The position numbers were made by a program, and so were the translations under genes. Shown in pieces: positions 25,320 through 33,564 of a DNA stretch of 64,000 nt. Positions within the stretch are counted from its first letter, which is position 1. Every line of letters begins with the position of its first letter. Below the pieces are notes generated by a model. That model saw only the letters and a list, made by a program, of their open reading frames with translations, was not told the DNA's origin and did no database searches. Origin of the DNA: Bacteroidota bacterium (lineage in GTDB: Bacteria; Bacteroidota; Rhodothermia; Rhodothermales; Bin80); the NCBI GenBank assembly GCA_028875125.1, contig JAPPGC010000065.1:1-64000 (forward strand), given 5' to 3'.

Positions 25320-25926
25320 GGAAGAGTTTTCTTTCTACGATCAAAGTGGGGATGGCAGTGATTGCCAGAGATTCTCCCAATTGTATGTCGTCATCTATCT
25401 TTTCTGAGGGAACACGCTGTTCTACGCACTCCCGAAAACGAGGCAGATCTGGCATCCCAACAACCCGTGCTAAACCTATCCAATCCAGACTTGCGGACAA
25501 ACCCTGTTGTTCAAACAGTGCTTTATGATACACCTCAAATCGCCCTTGGGAATGGGCACATTCAGCCGCGACAGCAGATTGGTAGGCCGTGGTATGAAAT
25601 GAAAGGGGAAAATGTCTATGAACAATTGCTACCTCAGCCGGATATTTTTGGCGGATCTCATCCAAGGTCGGCCGAACTCTACTACAGAAAGAGCACTCAT
25701 AGTCATAGAATTCTACGATCTTGACCTTCGCCGTGCTTGACCCCAGAATTATACCATTCTCGGACGCTTGCCGCCAAGCATCGACATCAAGCTGCCGTAT
25801 TGGACTTGGGCTCGGCTCGGTCAGGTCATCCGGCGAAAAGAATTCCCGGCGTAATAGTATAGCCGTAATGGTTACAGCACATACTACCAGAACGGTAGTA
25901 AACACGTTTGAAAACGTATATTTCAT
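25255..25926 (-). CDS. DsbA-family thiol:disulfide oxidoreductase, membrane-anchored
   Basis: A 223-residue protein with an N-terminal membrane segment (about residues 8-26) that anchors or exports it, then a thioredoxin-fold DsbA/DsbG-like domain (Thioredoxin_4 type). The active site is C78-S-F-C81 within 'KIVEFYDYECSFCSRVRPTL'. The alpha-helical insert ('HFPLSFHTTAYQSAVAAECA') and the cis-proline loop 'AITAIPTLIVE' are present. It should form, isomerise or reduce disulfides in the periplasm. It lies in an accessory cassette with a propeller protein and a small 8-cysteine exported peptide, an attractive substrate by context. No Dsb partner (DsbB/VKOR/DsbD) is nearby. Confidence 0.88.
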   Translation of the reverse strand: MKYTFSNVFTTVLVVCAVTITAILLRREFFSPDDLTEPSPSPIRQLDVDAWRQASENGIILGSSTAKVKIVEFYDYECSFCSRVRPTLDEIRQKYPAEVAIVHRHFPLSFHTTAYQSAVAAECAHSQGRFEVYHKALFEQQGLSASLDWIGLARVVGMPDLPRFRECVEQRVPSEKIDDDIQLGESLAITAIPTLIVERKLFQGVLTTTELDEIVRRAIQDSE

Positions 25927-26613
25927 ATGGTTAAACTCTCTAACACAAGTCCAATCTGGAGATTATACTCTTTGCCACTCATCCAACACTTCCTTGAGTA
26001 CTTGTCTAATCTAAACGTCACGGTTGGCATCCATTATTGAATTTCCACGAGTTTATAGGCTTCAGCTTCCGTTAACCGATGCAACATTTTTCGCGTCGGA
26101 AACTCCCCCAAGAGACACGGAACAGCAACAAGTCTGACGAAAGTCTGACAATGCGAGACGGTCTCACTCTCGGCGACCCATGTTGAACGGGATCACTTGC
26201 ACGTACTGACCAAGGCTTTGTGGAAACCCTGACAGGGCCGGAAGAAAGTGAAACGATGAATCCACTGCATCCACCAAGCCCTGAGGGCCAAGATCAACGC
26301 CCTGGAGAAGCCGCAATACCTCCACCCAAAATCTTCCACCCGTCCCCGTATATCTGGTCGCAGAAAAACCCATGAACACCATCCTGGGAAATCCGCTCGC
26401 AACCCTCATAGGTCACGTGACATCTGTGATACTCAACACCATCGTGAAGCAAATCACAAGATTGCCAAGTACTCAAATACTATTATCGCTTCCCCGTGAA
26501 TGTCGCAAGGGAGTCAGTCCCAAGTAGCCCACCAACGCAGTGACCCTTCAAGTCGACTGAAGTTCACAATTTCGCAGATTAGTTGCATCGCCCGTTGATC
26601 CTATCGGAGGCCG
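25927..26613. other. Gap between DsbA-like and propeller genes, no gene recognised
   Basis: About 690 bases. The minus strand shows overlapping short frames in all three phases around 26164-26476 (up to 81 codons) with no motif I know. The region is GC-richer than its surroundings and might be a degraded gene, possibly of mobile origin. The promoter for the DsbA-like gene should lie in 25930-26050; none was clearly identified. Confidence 0.4.
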
Positions 26614-27810
26614 TTACCTCGTGATCGAATACACGACAACGTATGGACCGGAAGTATCAGAATAAAAGCTACCATAAGCACGCCCTCCTTTTATAACCTT
26701 TAGCAGCAGATTTGTGGATAACTCCATTTCGCCAAGTAACCTTCCAATTGGGTCTATGATCAGCCATTTAGCAAACTCAGCCTCAATATTTGGATATTTT
26801 CTTATCCAGATGTGACCTTGATCATCAACGACAAGCGCATCATAAGCAGGCTTGGTTTCAGGTAATAACTCGGACCCCAGAATAAATCTACGATTACTCC
26901 TTAATGTACGAGAAGATGAAACCATAGACTCAATTTCTTTTCGAGTGACGGGTACAGCTTCATGCTCCACTCTGATAGTTCGTACTGTCTCGCCGTTATC
27001 TGAAATGATCGAGATGTCAATCGTATCATTCCACCCAGTGTAAAGCAATCCGTCACGAAAAACAAAAAAAGGCTCTCTTCCAAAGGGAAGTGACATTACA
27101 CTAATTGACGAGCTTTCATCATTAGAAGATGTTCTAACCAGATTCTCTCTGGCAGGCAATTTCGCAATGGATGCCACTGCGACGGAACCTTGACGATCCA
27201 TCAGATTCACAACATCGAATCTTGACTCTCCGGGGTCAAATCCTCCTTTTGGATTTCCAGGAGAACGGTATCTTGGCGTGTATCTAAAAAGGTTTCCTTT
27301 TTTTGAAACGCCAAGCAATCTGGAAGGATGGGTAGGACTATCGGGATTAGCCATGCTTAGACTGTAAGCATATTGCAGCGTTCTTGGTTCAAAGACCGAC
27401 AGACGACCCGAACCCACGTCATAAACATAAATCGAATCTTGCGGACCAACGACCACGCCAGTGCTGCTTCTAAACTCTCCCGGCCCGTCCCCCTCTGAAC
27501 CTACGAAGCCAATAAAGTCTCCGTCATCTGAGAACGCCATGACTGGCACCTCGCCATTTCCACCAACAAAAAGTTGATCAAGACTATTCACCGCTATCGC
27601 TGCGTACTTATGGTTCTTGAACAGAATCATGTCCCCCCTAGCTTCATCTCCAACTCTAAATATCTCCGTGAGCTTGTACGGAGTCGTATTACTCTGTGCA
27701 CCAGCCTTGTTATGAAGACACAAAACGAAAAGAACGCATAGCAGAAAGGGCAAAGGGCCCGGGGATCGCTTTGCAAAACGACCCCCGGATCCCGATACGT
27801 GTCGTCTCAT
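26614..27810 (-). CDS. 6-bladed beta-propeller protein (cassette copy)
   Basis: A ~398-residue exported protein. The signal peptide is basic at first ('GGRFAKRSPGPL'), then hydrophobic, ending 'NKAGAQ' near residue 39. Propeller strands follow, with 'KYAAIAVNSLDQLFVGGNG', the hallmark 'GSEGDGPGEF', 'VGPQDSIYVYDVGSGRLSVF' (20 residues), and the late 'LVVDDQGHIWIRKYPN'. It has no lipobox. I prefer the ATG at 27810; the open frame reaches 27867. It lies between the DsbA-like gene and the Cys-rich peptide gene, all on the minus strand, with the peptide gene 70 bases upstream, so peptide and propeller may share a transcript. Codon composition is more A+T-rich than in the housekeeping genes around it. 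Confidence 0.85.
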   Translation of the reverse strand: MRRHVSGSGGRFAKRSPGPLPFLLCVLFVLCLHNKAGAQSNTTPYKLTEIFRVGDEARGDMILFKNHKYAAIAVNSLDQLFVGGNGEVPVMAFSDDGDFIGFVGSEGDGPGEFRSSTGVVVGPQDSIYVYDVGSGRLSVFEPRTLQYAYSLSMANPDSPTHPSRLLGVSKKGNLFRYTPRYRSPGNPKGGFDPGESRFDVVNLMDRQGSVAVASIAKLPARENLVRTSSNDESSSISVMSLPFGREPFFVFRDGLLYTGWNDTIDISIISDNGETVRTIRVEHEAVPVTRKEIESMVSSSRTLRSNRRFILGSELLPETKPAYDALVVDDQGHIWIRKYPNIEAEFAKWLIIDPIGRLLGEMELSTNLLLKVIKGGRAYGSFYSDTSGPYVVVYSITR

Positions 27811-27880
27811 AGGGGGAAATTGATTCAATGAATGAAAAAGAATGAAATCAGGAACGACGTAGAACAATATGTGACCTCAA

Positions 27881-28114
27881 TCAAGGATCAAGAGTGCAAT
27901 CCCCAAAAAGCTTCACGAATAATGAACAGTCTTTTGCCTTACAACCGTCGTCATCAGCATAGCACACATCTCCGCAACAGCTATGAGTACCGCTATTACA
28001 GCAAGCCTGGCCCGCGGCAGAACTTAGCGATGTGGCAGGAGGGGGAGCCGAAAAGGCCATCAACCCGAGGACAATGACCACGATGGCCAAAGTGTTTACG
28101 AACAGCGTCTTCAC
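27881..28114 (-). CDS. Small exported 8-cysteine peptide
   Basis: With a GTG start at 28114, the product is 77 residues: MKTLF, then a hydrophobic signal segment (about residues 5-23), then a mature region of ~45-50 residues rich in Cys, Gly and Asp. Eight cysteines are seen in the pattern CC-x5-CC-x3-C-x6-C-x3-C-x8-C. An open frame continues upstream to 28201, but its extra residues hide the signal peptide. An AGG lies just upstream of the GTG. No family is recognised; it lacks the NVEALA motif of Bacteroides peptides found beside similar propeller genes. The even, clustered cysteines suggest a disulfide-stabilised or metal-binding secreted peptide. It is the first gene of a likely peptide-propeller-DsbA series. 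Confidence 0.65.
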   Translation of the reverse strand: MKTLFVNTLAIVVIVLGLMAFSAPPPATSLSSAAGQACCNSGTHSCCGDVCYADDDGCKAKDCSLFVKLFGDCTLDP

Positions 28115-28207
28115 CTTTAAACCTATATAGTTTGGTGAATTGGGAATACCTTTCGGAGGCAAAGGTCTAACTGAACCGCCCCTGAACGCCACAACATACA
28201 AAATAAT

Positions 28208-28397
28208 ACGAAATAAATACGAATCGACAGATCCTGACCCTCAAGGACGAAATTTTATGGAGCGTTGTTACGAAATAAACACGAATTGAAAAATCCCGGC
28301 CCTAAAAGGCCGAAGATTTTACAGAGCGTTAATACGAAATAAACACGGATTGACAGATCCCAGCCCTAAAGGACGAAATTTTATGGAGCGTTCGATA
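28208..28397. repeat. Three tandem repeats of ~63 bp
   Basis: Three consecutive units begin at about 28208, 28270 and 28334. Each opens with 'acgaaataaa' and 'acga' or 'acgg', has a middle 'gatcc..(a/g)ccct..aagg(a/c)c' and ends 'a(a/g)attttat(g)gagcgtt'-like. Units 1 and 3 are closest; unit 2 carries a small palindrome GGCC-CTAAAA-GGCC. They lie directly upstream of the Cys-rich peptide gene on its 5' side and next to direct repeat B. Too few, too long and too diverged for CRISPR; they could be regulatory iterons or insertion debris. Confidence 0.85.
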
Positions 28398-28407
28398 TAA
28401 TTTCATT

Positions 28408-28513
28408 GTCCGGCGAGTTGTAGCTAGCAATCTCTGATCGGCCTGAGAATCACTCGCTGCCTTGAAGGCACGTCGCACGATCTCATCCAATTTAACTGTC
28501 GTATGTACGCCTA
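28408..28513 (-). pseudogene. Duplicated 3'-terminal fragment of the DsbA-like gene (direct repeat B)
   Basis: This ~105-base segment matches 25214-25319. On the minus strand it encodes 'TVKLDEIVRRAFKAASDSQA', compared with 'TTELDEIVRRAIQDSE' and a stop in the intact gene; small indels have destroyed the normal stop. Homology ends abruptly at ~28513, so only the tail of the gene is present. Same orientation as the intact copy. It is either the remains of a second whole cassette or a recombination/insertion scar. Confidence 0.85.
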
Positions 28514-28775
28514 GCGGAAGTGGCATCGTAGTCAGAAGGCGTATTGTTCGTTCTTGATATTAGAGGTGCCTTTGGTAGGACAATTGTACAAGTTGTCTAA
28601 TCGGAATATGCACGGTATTCGCTAACGCTATTTAGATACAGGTGATGAGGGCCTTGCATTGTGCCCATACCCAGCCCGGGGGGAACATGATTCTTGCGTT
28701 CAGATGCTAGCCTTAGTTTGCAGCCCCTTTTGCTTACTTAATAAATGAGATCACGTACTCGAGGTATGTGACAAC

Positions 28776-29207
28776 CTAACAATTCATCACCAGCCAGCGA
28801 AGAGCCAGGCTGTATCCCTCAATACCCAGGCCTGATATTTGTCCTGCACAGACTGGTGCCAAATAAGAAAAGTGTCGGAAGGACTCTCGTGCATGGATGT
28901 TACTGATGTGCACCTCCACGACAGGGAGATCAATAGCCGTGATGGCATCCCGTAAAGCAATGGACGTGTGCGTATAGGCTCCCGGATTTAAAACGACCCC
29001 TGACATTCCTGATTCGTGTGCCTGATGGAGGCGATCAATCAGATCACCCTCGTGGTTGCTCTGGTAAAACGAGAGTTGAACATCGGGAAAGCTGCGCTGC
29101 AGCTTGACTTCGAGTTCCTCGAGTGTGGTGTGGCCATACTTCTCGGGTTCCCGCGCACCCAACAAGTTCAGGTTAGGTCCATTCAGGACAAGAATCGTGT
29201 GTTTCAT
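28776..29207 (-). CDS. aroQ: 3-dehydroquinate dehydratase, type II
   Basis: A 143-residue type II dehydroquinase of the shikimate pathway, dehydrating 3-dehydroquinate to 3-dehydroshikimate. Signature segments are 'VLNGPNLNLLGAREPEKYG' (with the catalytic Tyr in EPEKYG), 'FYQSNHEGDLIDRLH', 'LNPGAYTHTSIALRDAI' and 'EVHISNIHARESFR' with the catalytic His. Length is typical. It is the last gene of a tight minus-strand operon; only 6 bases separate it from the MBL hydrolase gene. Confidence 0.96.
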   Translation of the reverse strand: MKHTILVLNGPNLNLLGAREPEKYGHTTLEELEVKLQRSFPDVQLSFYQSNHEGDLIDRLHQAHESGMSGVVLNPGAYTHTSIALRDAITAIDLPVVEVHISNIHARESFRHFSYLAPVCAGQISGLGIEGYSLALRWLVMNC

Positions 29208-29213
29208 TGATCG

Positions 29214-29990
29214 TTAAGTTGTCTCAAGTACCATGCCATCATACCCCAACATCATGCTTTCTGTCAGCTGGCTACTCTCCCGCGCATGAAGTACCTGGTG
29301 TGACATGTGAACAAATACCGTTTGTTTCGCGCGGATCCTCTCAGCAACGTTTTTGGCCTCGCTGATCGAAAAATGGCGTGGATGCCTTGTCGGGCGTAAT
29401 GCATTCAGAACCAGCAGGTCAAGGTCTTCCAGATTCCAGTACTCGGTCTCCGGAATGTGGCTCACATCCGTTAAATATGCAAAGTTACCAATCCTATAAC
29501 CGTTGATGGGCATTTGGCCATGCAGGATTTCAATAGGCGTGACGTTGACGGTATCCGGCTTGTCGTAGCGGCTCTTGACGCTGAACGGCGTGTCCGCCGG
29601 ATACAATCTCAGTGTGCCCGGGTAAGCCTTACGCTTACCCCATGTATAAGGGAAGATACTTTGCAAAACATTCGCACTCTCAGGATGGGCAAAACATGGA
29701 ATTGGTGCCTTGCAGTCAAAAAAGTACGGTCGCAGATCGTCCACTCCCATTATGTGATCGAAATGATGATGCGTCCACAGGACTGCGTCAATATGCCGCA
29801 CATTTGCACCAAGCATCTGCTGCCGAAAATCCGGCCCCGTATCAATGACAATGCTCAAGTTCCCAGACTCGATATGGCATGCAGTACGCAGCCTGGTATC
29901 TCGGGGATCTGTGGATCTACATGTTTCGCAGGCACAGCCGATCATGGGGATTCCCACGGATGTACCCGTGCCCAATAATGTGATGCGCAT
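29214..29990 (-). CDS. PhnP-like metallo-beta-lactamase fold hydrolase
   Basis: A 258-residue metallo-hydrolase. It opens 'ITLLGTGTSVGIPMIGCACE', with the Cys cluster (C..C..C) of PhnP-like proteins followed by 'TDPRDTRLRTA'. The active-site motif is 'WTHHHFDHIMGVDDLRPY' (HxHxDH). Later ligands occur in 'LTDVSHIPE' and 'FVHMSHQ'. PhnP itself is a cyclic phosphodiesterase in phosphonate use. This lineage, widespread in Bacteroidota without other phn genes, is usually annotated only as MBL-fold hydrolase, so the substrate is open. It lies in an operon with 6-base gaps on both sides. Confidence 0.9.
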   Translation of the reverse strand: MRITLLGTGTSVGIPMIGCACETCRSTDPRDTRLRTACHIESGNLSIVIDTGPDFRQQMLGANVRHIDAVLWTHHHFDHIMGVDDLRPYFFDCKAPIPCFAHPESANVLQSIFPYTWGKRKAYPGTLRLYPADTPFSVKSRYDKPDTVNVTPIEILHGQMPINGYRIGNFAYLTDVSHIPETEYWNLEDLDLLVLNALRPTRHPRHFSISEAKNVAERIRAKQTVFVHMSHQVLHARESSQLTESMMLGYDGMVLETT

Positions 29991-29996
29991 GCATCT

Positions 29997-30269
29997 TTAC
30001 TCGGATGAGTGCTGCCGAATAACGGACTCCACACGCCTGCGCATTGCTTTGCGCATAGATATCTCTGCGAGCGGTGTATCCCGAAGGATACGCGCCAGCA
30101 CGCCAAGGTGTGCTTCTGTTGGGTGGAGTCGATTCAATATTATGAGTTCTTTTCCGTCAAGTGTGCAGCGACCACCGCGAAAGGGTCCTCGGTCCCATCG
30201 GACGACGTAACCGATTGCCTTTGCCGCCCCTTCCATTGCACGCAGTACAGCAGTATCCTTCTTGGTCAT
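29997..30269 (-). CDS. Small conserved-looking hypothetical protein (90 aa)
   Basis: A 90-residue basic, soluble protein with no signal or membrane segment. The middle 'RWDRGPFRGGRCTLDGKELI' followed by 'LNRLHPTEAHLGVLARIL' looks folded rather than random. I do not recognise the family. It is packed tightly between the MBL hydrolase gene (6 bases) and the outer-membrane-like gene (2 bases) in the rng-aroQ operon, which supports it being real. Confidence 0.75.
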   Translation of the reverse strand: MTKKDTAVLRAMEGAAKAIGYVVRWDRGPFRGGRCTLDGKELIILNRLHPTEAHLGVLARILRDTPLAEISMRKAMRRRVESVIRQHSSE

Positions 30270-30271
30270 AG

Positions 30272-30988
30272 CTAAAAATTGAGTTCTACGGAGATCATAT
30301 GTATGGCACTGGTGTAATCATATGCCTCGTCCACAACGGAGGAAAGAACCCTTGATCCATTCACGTTCCATACCTGATAACGAAATATATAACTGATCGT
30401 GAGTCCCATGCTGGAAAAAATTTCGTTAACCTCCAGTCGAGCTTCTGCATCTGCAGCCCAGGAAAGGCCGAGTGCATCAGTGAGTTCGGTACTGGTGAAG
30501 CCGGCGAGCGGCATTGCCCGCAGCTTGATTCCGGTGCGACTACCTATTTGATGCTCAAGCACCCCACCTGCCCCCAGCAGGATTGCCTGCGTACCGAGTG
30601 GGGCAATGTCATCGTCGCCACTTGTTCGCAGCCATGCCGCCAAGGCCCCTATCGGGACGGCCAGGATTGTGTTGTTCAGCCTTTTGAGTGTAAATGATGG
30701 GAGTAGCCAGCCAATCCCGGACAGATTTATCAAGGTATGTTTGTCGTCAAAGCGTGTGAAAAGCCCCGTCGCTCGCAGTTGTGGACCGGTATAGGATAGT
30801 CCGAATGCTGGTCCCTGGTAGCTAATCCCTCCCGCGATATCCGCATCACCTGTATATCTGTGGTCAATTATGCCGACGCTGAGCCCTGCAGAGTGCATGC
30901 TAGACTCGAAAAAATCTTCCTGCGCCACGACATCAGCAGATACAAGCGTAATGAACACTGCCAGAAGTGGAGACTTGTTCATCCACAT
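30272..30988 (-). CDS. Exported, probably outer-membrane beta-barrel hypothetical protein
   Basis: A 238-residue protein with a signal peptide (to about residue 22, 'ADVVAQ'). Alternating short beta-strands with Gly and aromatic residues follow ('YQGPAFGLSYTGPQLRATGL', 'YIFRYQVWNVNGSR'), and the protein ends 'AIHMISVELNF', with a terminal Phe typical of outer-membrane barrels. No family name is recognised. It lies 2 bases before the 90-aa gene and 3 bases after rng, so it is co-transcribed with a ribonuclease gene. Confidence 0.75.
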   Translation of the reverse strand: MWMNKSPLLAVFITLVSADVVAQEDFFESSMHSAGLSVGIIDHRYTGDADIAGGISYQGPAFGLSYTGPQLRATGLFTRFDDKHTLINLSGIGWLLPSFTLKRLNNTILAVPIGALAAWLRTSGDDDIAPLGTQAILLGAGGVLEHQIGSRTGIKLRAMPLAGFTSTELTDALGLSWAADAEARLEVNEIFSSMGLTISYIFRYQVWNVNGSRVLSSVVDEAYDYTSAIHMISVELNF

Positions 30989-30991
30989 GCG

Positions 30992-32707
30992 TCAGGTTTT
31001 GTTGGCTGACCGCTGAGGTTGTTGTTTCCGCCGGGCCTGTCCATTGGTGTTGGGTTTCCCCTTGGCCTTTGGTGCAGTTTTAGGCTTCTCGGATGCGTCC
31101 CGGTCCGATGCTGCCTTTATCCGAACCATCCGGGGACTGAGGTCAGTGATATCGTGTCCACTATTCGCGTCCAGGAACCTGAATTCGTCCGGACGCAGCG
31201 ACTTTTTTCCAACCACTCTAATGCGGCGCTTATACTGACGCTGCCACCGAGACTTTCTGGTGCGACGCCATGAACCTTTTTCCAGCCAGGCTGCAGTGAA
31301 TGGGTGTACATGCAGGTGCAAGTCTCCGCCATCATGCTTACCCAGCCAGCGCTCAATGTTTTTTGCAATCTTATCTGGGTCGGGCGGAGGCGCAAGATCA
31401 ACACGTGATTTGTTCGTGAGTCTATGTGTGGCAGTTACACTTACCCGCTTGCGCTCGCGGGTAATCTGAACGATTCCATAGTCGCTCATGGGAAGACTGT
31501 TTGACGTCACTCTGTCTGTGGCTAGCCGTTCCGCAAGTAACTCATCCACTTGTTTCCGGTTGCTTTCATGTCTCAGATCAATAAAATCGACCACGATCAG
31601 TCCGCTCAGATCACGTAATCGAATCTGGCGAGCAATTACCTCGACTGCTTCCAGATTTACCCGCAGCGCTGTTTTTTCCGCATTCTGTTTCCCCCGGGTT
31701 CGTCCGGAGTTCACATCAATCACATGCATAGCCTCGGTGGCTTCAATAATCACCGAACCGCCCGAAGGTAATTGCACCTTGGTCTCGAAGAGCTCATTGA
31801 TCTGATCCTGGATTTGCGCTGCTGCAAACACCGGTTTTTTGCCTTTATGTTGCTTAACCACATTGACCATATGGGGGGCGACGGCCATAATGTATCCGCG
31901 GATAGCACGGTACATCCGATGGTTGTCAACCAGTATCCGGGAGAAATCATCAGAAAACAAATCCCGAATTATTGATGAAGCCAGCCCTACATCCTCGTAT
32001 AGCTTCAACGGTGGTTTTGGGTGTCTTTGTAACCCCTTTTCGACCTTGTGCCACCGATCCAGGAGCAGCTGGAGGTCCGTTTCCAGTACGTCTTCTTTCC
32101 TGCCTTCGGCAACGGTTCGGGCGATCAAGCCAAACCCGGACGGGCGTAATCTTCTCACGATTGAACGCAGACGATAGCGCTCTTTTCTATCTTCGATCCT
32201 TCTGGATACGGCTGCGTAGTTCGCAAATGGAATCAGTACAAGAAAACGTCCTGCCAGAGAGATATCGGTGGAGAGTCGGGAACTCTTGCTATGATAGGGT
32301 TCCTTGGTAACCGTAACGAGAATAGGTTGTTTGGTGCTTAGCAGGCTCGGGTCTCCCCATCGGCGACGCGACGAATGTCCACTTCTTGCGGGCTCCTTTT
32401 CCTCCTTTGGAGTCCATGTTTTCATGAAGTCTGCTACCCGTGGGCTACGCTCCTTCACAAAAGCCAGTTGCTGCTCCAGATTTGCTGAAAGGTCGGAAAA
32501 GTGCAAAAAACCATGCAGATTCTCTCCTATATCAACAAAAGCGGCTTGAAGATTGGAACGAATCGTGTCGACATGCCCCAGGAAAATATCGCCTACCGTT
32601 CGCTCACTATCTGGACTTTCAATGTAAAACTCCACCAGCTGCCCCTCATCAACGATGGCTATTCTCGTTTCTTCGGGCGTGGTGTTAATAACAATTTCTT
32701 TGGTCAT
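30992..32707 (-). CDS. rng: Ribonuclease G/E family endoribonuclease
   Basis: A 571-residue Rne/Rng-type endoribonuclease for rRNA processing and mRNA decay. The N-terminal S1 RNA-binding domain (residues ~35-170) includes 'VGDIFLGHVDTIRSNLQAAF' and 'LHGFLHFSDL'. The catalytic core has the Mg-binding 'AMHVIDVNSGRTRG' and 'LIVVDFIDL'. A C-terminal basic, low-complexity tail rich in Lys, Pro and Ala (~530-571) may contact RNA. There is no RNase E-type scaffold. It is the first gene of the operon leading through the barrel protein and MBL hydrolase to aroQ. Confidence 0.95.
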   Translation of the reverse strand: MTKEIVINTTPEETRIAIVDEGQLVEFYIESPDSERTVGDIFLGHVDTIRSNLQAAFVDIGENLHGFLHFSDLSANLEQQLAFVKERSPRVADFMKTWTPKEEKEPARSGHSSRRRWGDPSLLSTKQPILVTVTKEPYHSKSSRLSTDISLAGRFLVLIPFANYAAVSRRIEDRKERYRLRSIVRRLRPSGFGLIARTVAEGRKEDVLETDLQLLLDRWHKVEKGLQRHPKPPLKLYEDVGLASSIIRDLFSDDFSRILVDNHRMYRAIRGYIMAVAPHMVNVVKQHKGKKPVFAAAQIQDQINELFETKVQLPSGGSVIIEATEAMHVIDVNSGRTRGKQNAEKTALRVNLEAVEVIARQIRLRDLSGLIVVDFIDLRHESNRKQVDELLAERLATDRVTSNSLPMSDYGIVQITRERKRVSVTATHRLTNKSRVDLAPPPDPDKIAKNIERWLGKHDGGDLHLHVHPFTAAWLEKGSWRRTRKSRWQRQYKRRIRVVGKKSLRPDEFRFLDANSGHDITDLSPRMVRIKAASDRDASEKPKTAPKAKGKPNTNGQARRKQQPQRSANKT

Positions 32708-33564
32708 ATAAGTACATATTGATTGCGCTTGTCGCGCATTCCCGCAAAACAGGAAGGAATTTTAGTAGAGTTGAGGACTTCACAGCCCACCGGATGTCGA
32801 TCGTACCTGCAGGGCGGTGTGTCAGGGGTGCAAATGCATAACAAATTCCCTTCCCAACGGAAATATGTTCCAATTGATCCCCCAAGAGCCTGCATTACAG
32901 CAAAAAATGCGGTGAATCTGCGGAATCAGCCGTTTTTGCGACGCGTTCCTCAGATGCAACCCGCCAAAGGTCAGGATTCTAGTGGAATCTTGTGCCGAGG
33001 CTAAGTGGCCGCAGAAAAGGAGGAAAACCGATCAAGAACCCCGGCAGAACCAATAGGTCAATGGTCAATAAATACTCGACATCCAGGCGGGATCCACTGG
33101 ATGCAGGAGAAGCGGGTCTAAGATTCAGCTGGATTATTCAGTTGCCGTCAACCCATTTTAATTGACGCCATTTAGCATTTGAGGCCGTGATTTGTCGGGA
33201 TCACAATGTGCCGAACGAAAAACGACTGCGCTTTTCGGCTTGAAGTTGTCGCGACTGATGGTTGCCCGCTGACGAAAGGCTTCCGCGAGCAAAATTGTGA
33301 TTTCAACTGAAAACTGGATACGCAATAACCGTGTGTTCGGTTAGAAGTGCAGGTACCTTAACGACTCGAGAACCAGGGATAAGCGAAAATGAAGACGAAA
33401 CATTCCAGGCACAAAAATGAGTTTCACGCCGGGCCCTCGATTATAGGGTGACCGCAAAAAAAAACTCCCGCTGAGCAGAAGTTATGCAGTAGATTTTGTG
33501 GCACATCACGCGCGGTTCTCCGTTGAACGCCCCCATGCCTACGGGCTGCACATAAATCGCACTT
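32708..33564. other. 857-bp intergenic region between rng and gltA
   Basis: This divergent gap should hold the promoters of the rng operon and citrate synthase. No coding region with convincing features was found; the longest open frame (32723-33004, plus) has no motif and overlaps the rng 5' region. I looked for RNase P, SRP, tmRNA and tRNA signatures and saw none. A 6-bp inverted repeat CGTCAA...TTGACG occurs at 33146-33167, and an A-run at ~33463-33471. The length is unusual for this otherwise compact part. Confidence 0.5.

Noticed and set aside
27881-28114. NVEALA-family peptide
   Set aside because: The context (propeller and thioredoxin neighbours) fits, but the diagnostic N-V-E-A-L-A stretch is absent, and the cysteine pattern differs.
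28208-28397. CRISPR-like array
   Set aside because: Only three contiguous ~63-bp units without spacers and with imperfect identity; they are simple tandem repeats.
29514-29978. 154-codon plus-strand gene
   Set aside because: Antisense to the PhnP-like hydrolase, with no recognisable domain; a shadow frame.
32708-33564. Housekeeping ncRNA (RNase P, SRP RNA, tmRNA) or tRNA
   Set aside because: None of the conserved sequence blocks of these RNAs was found in the gap.
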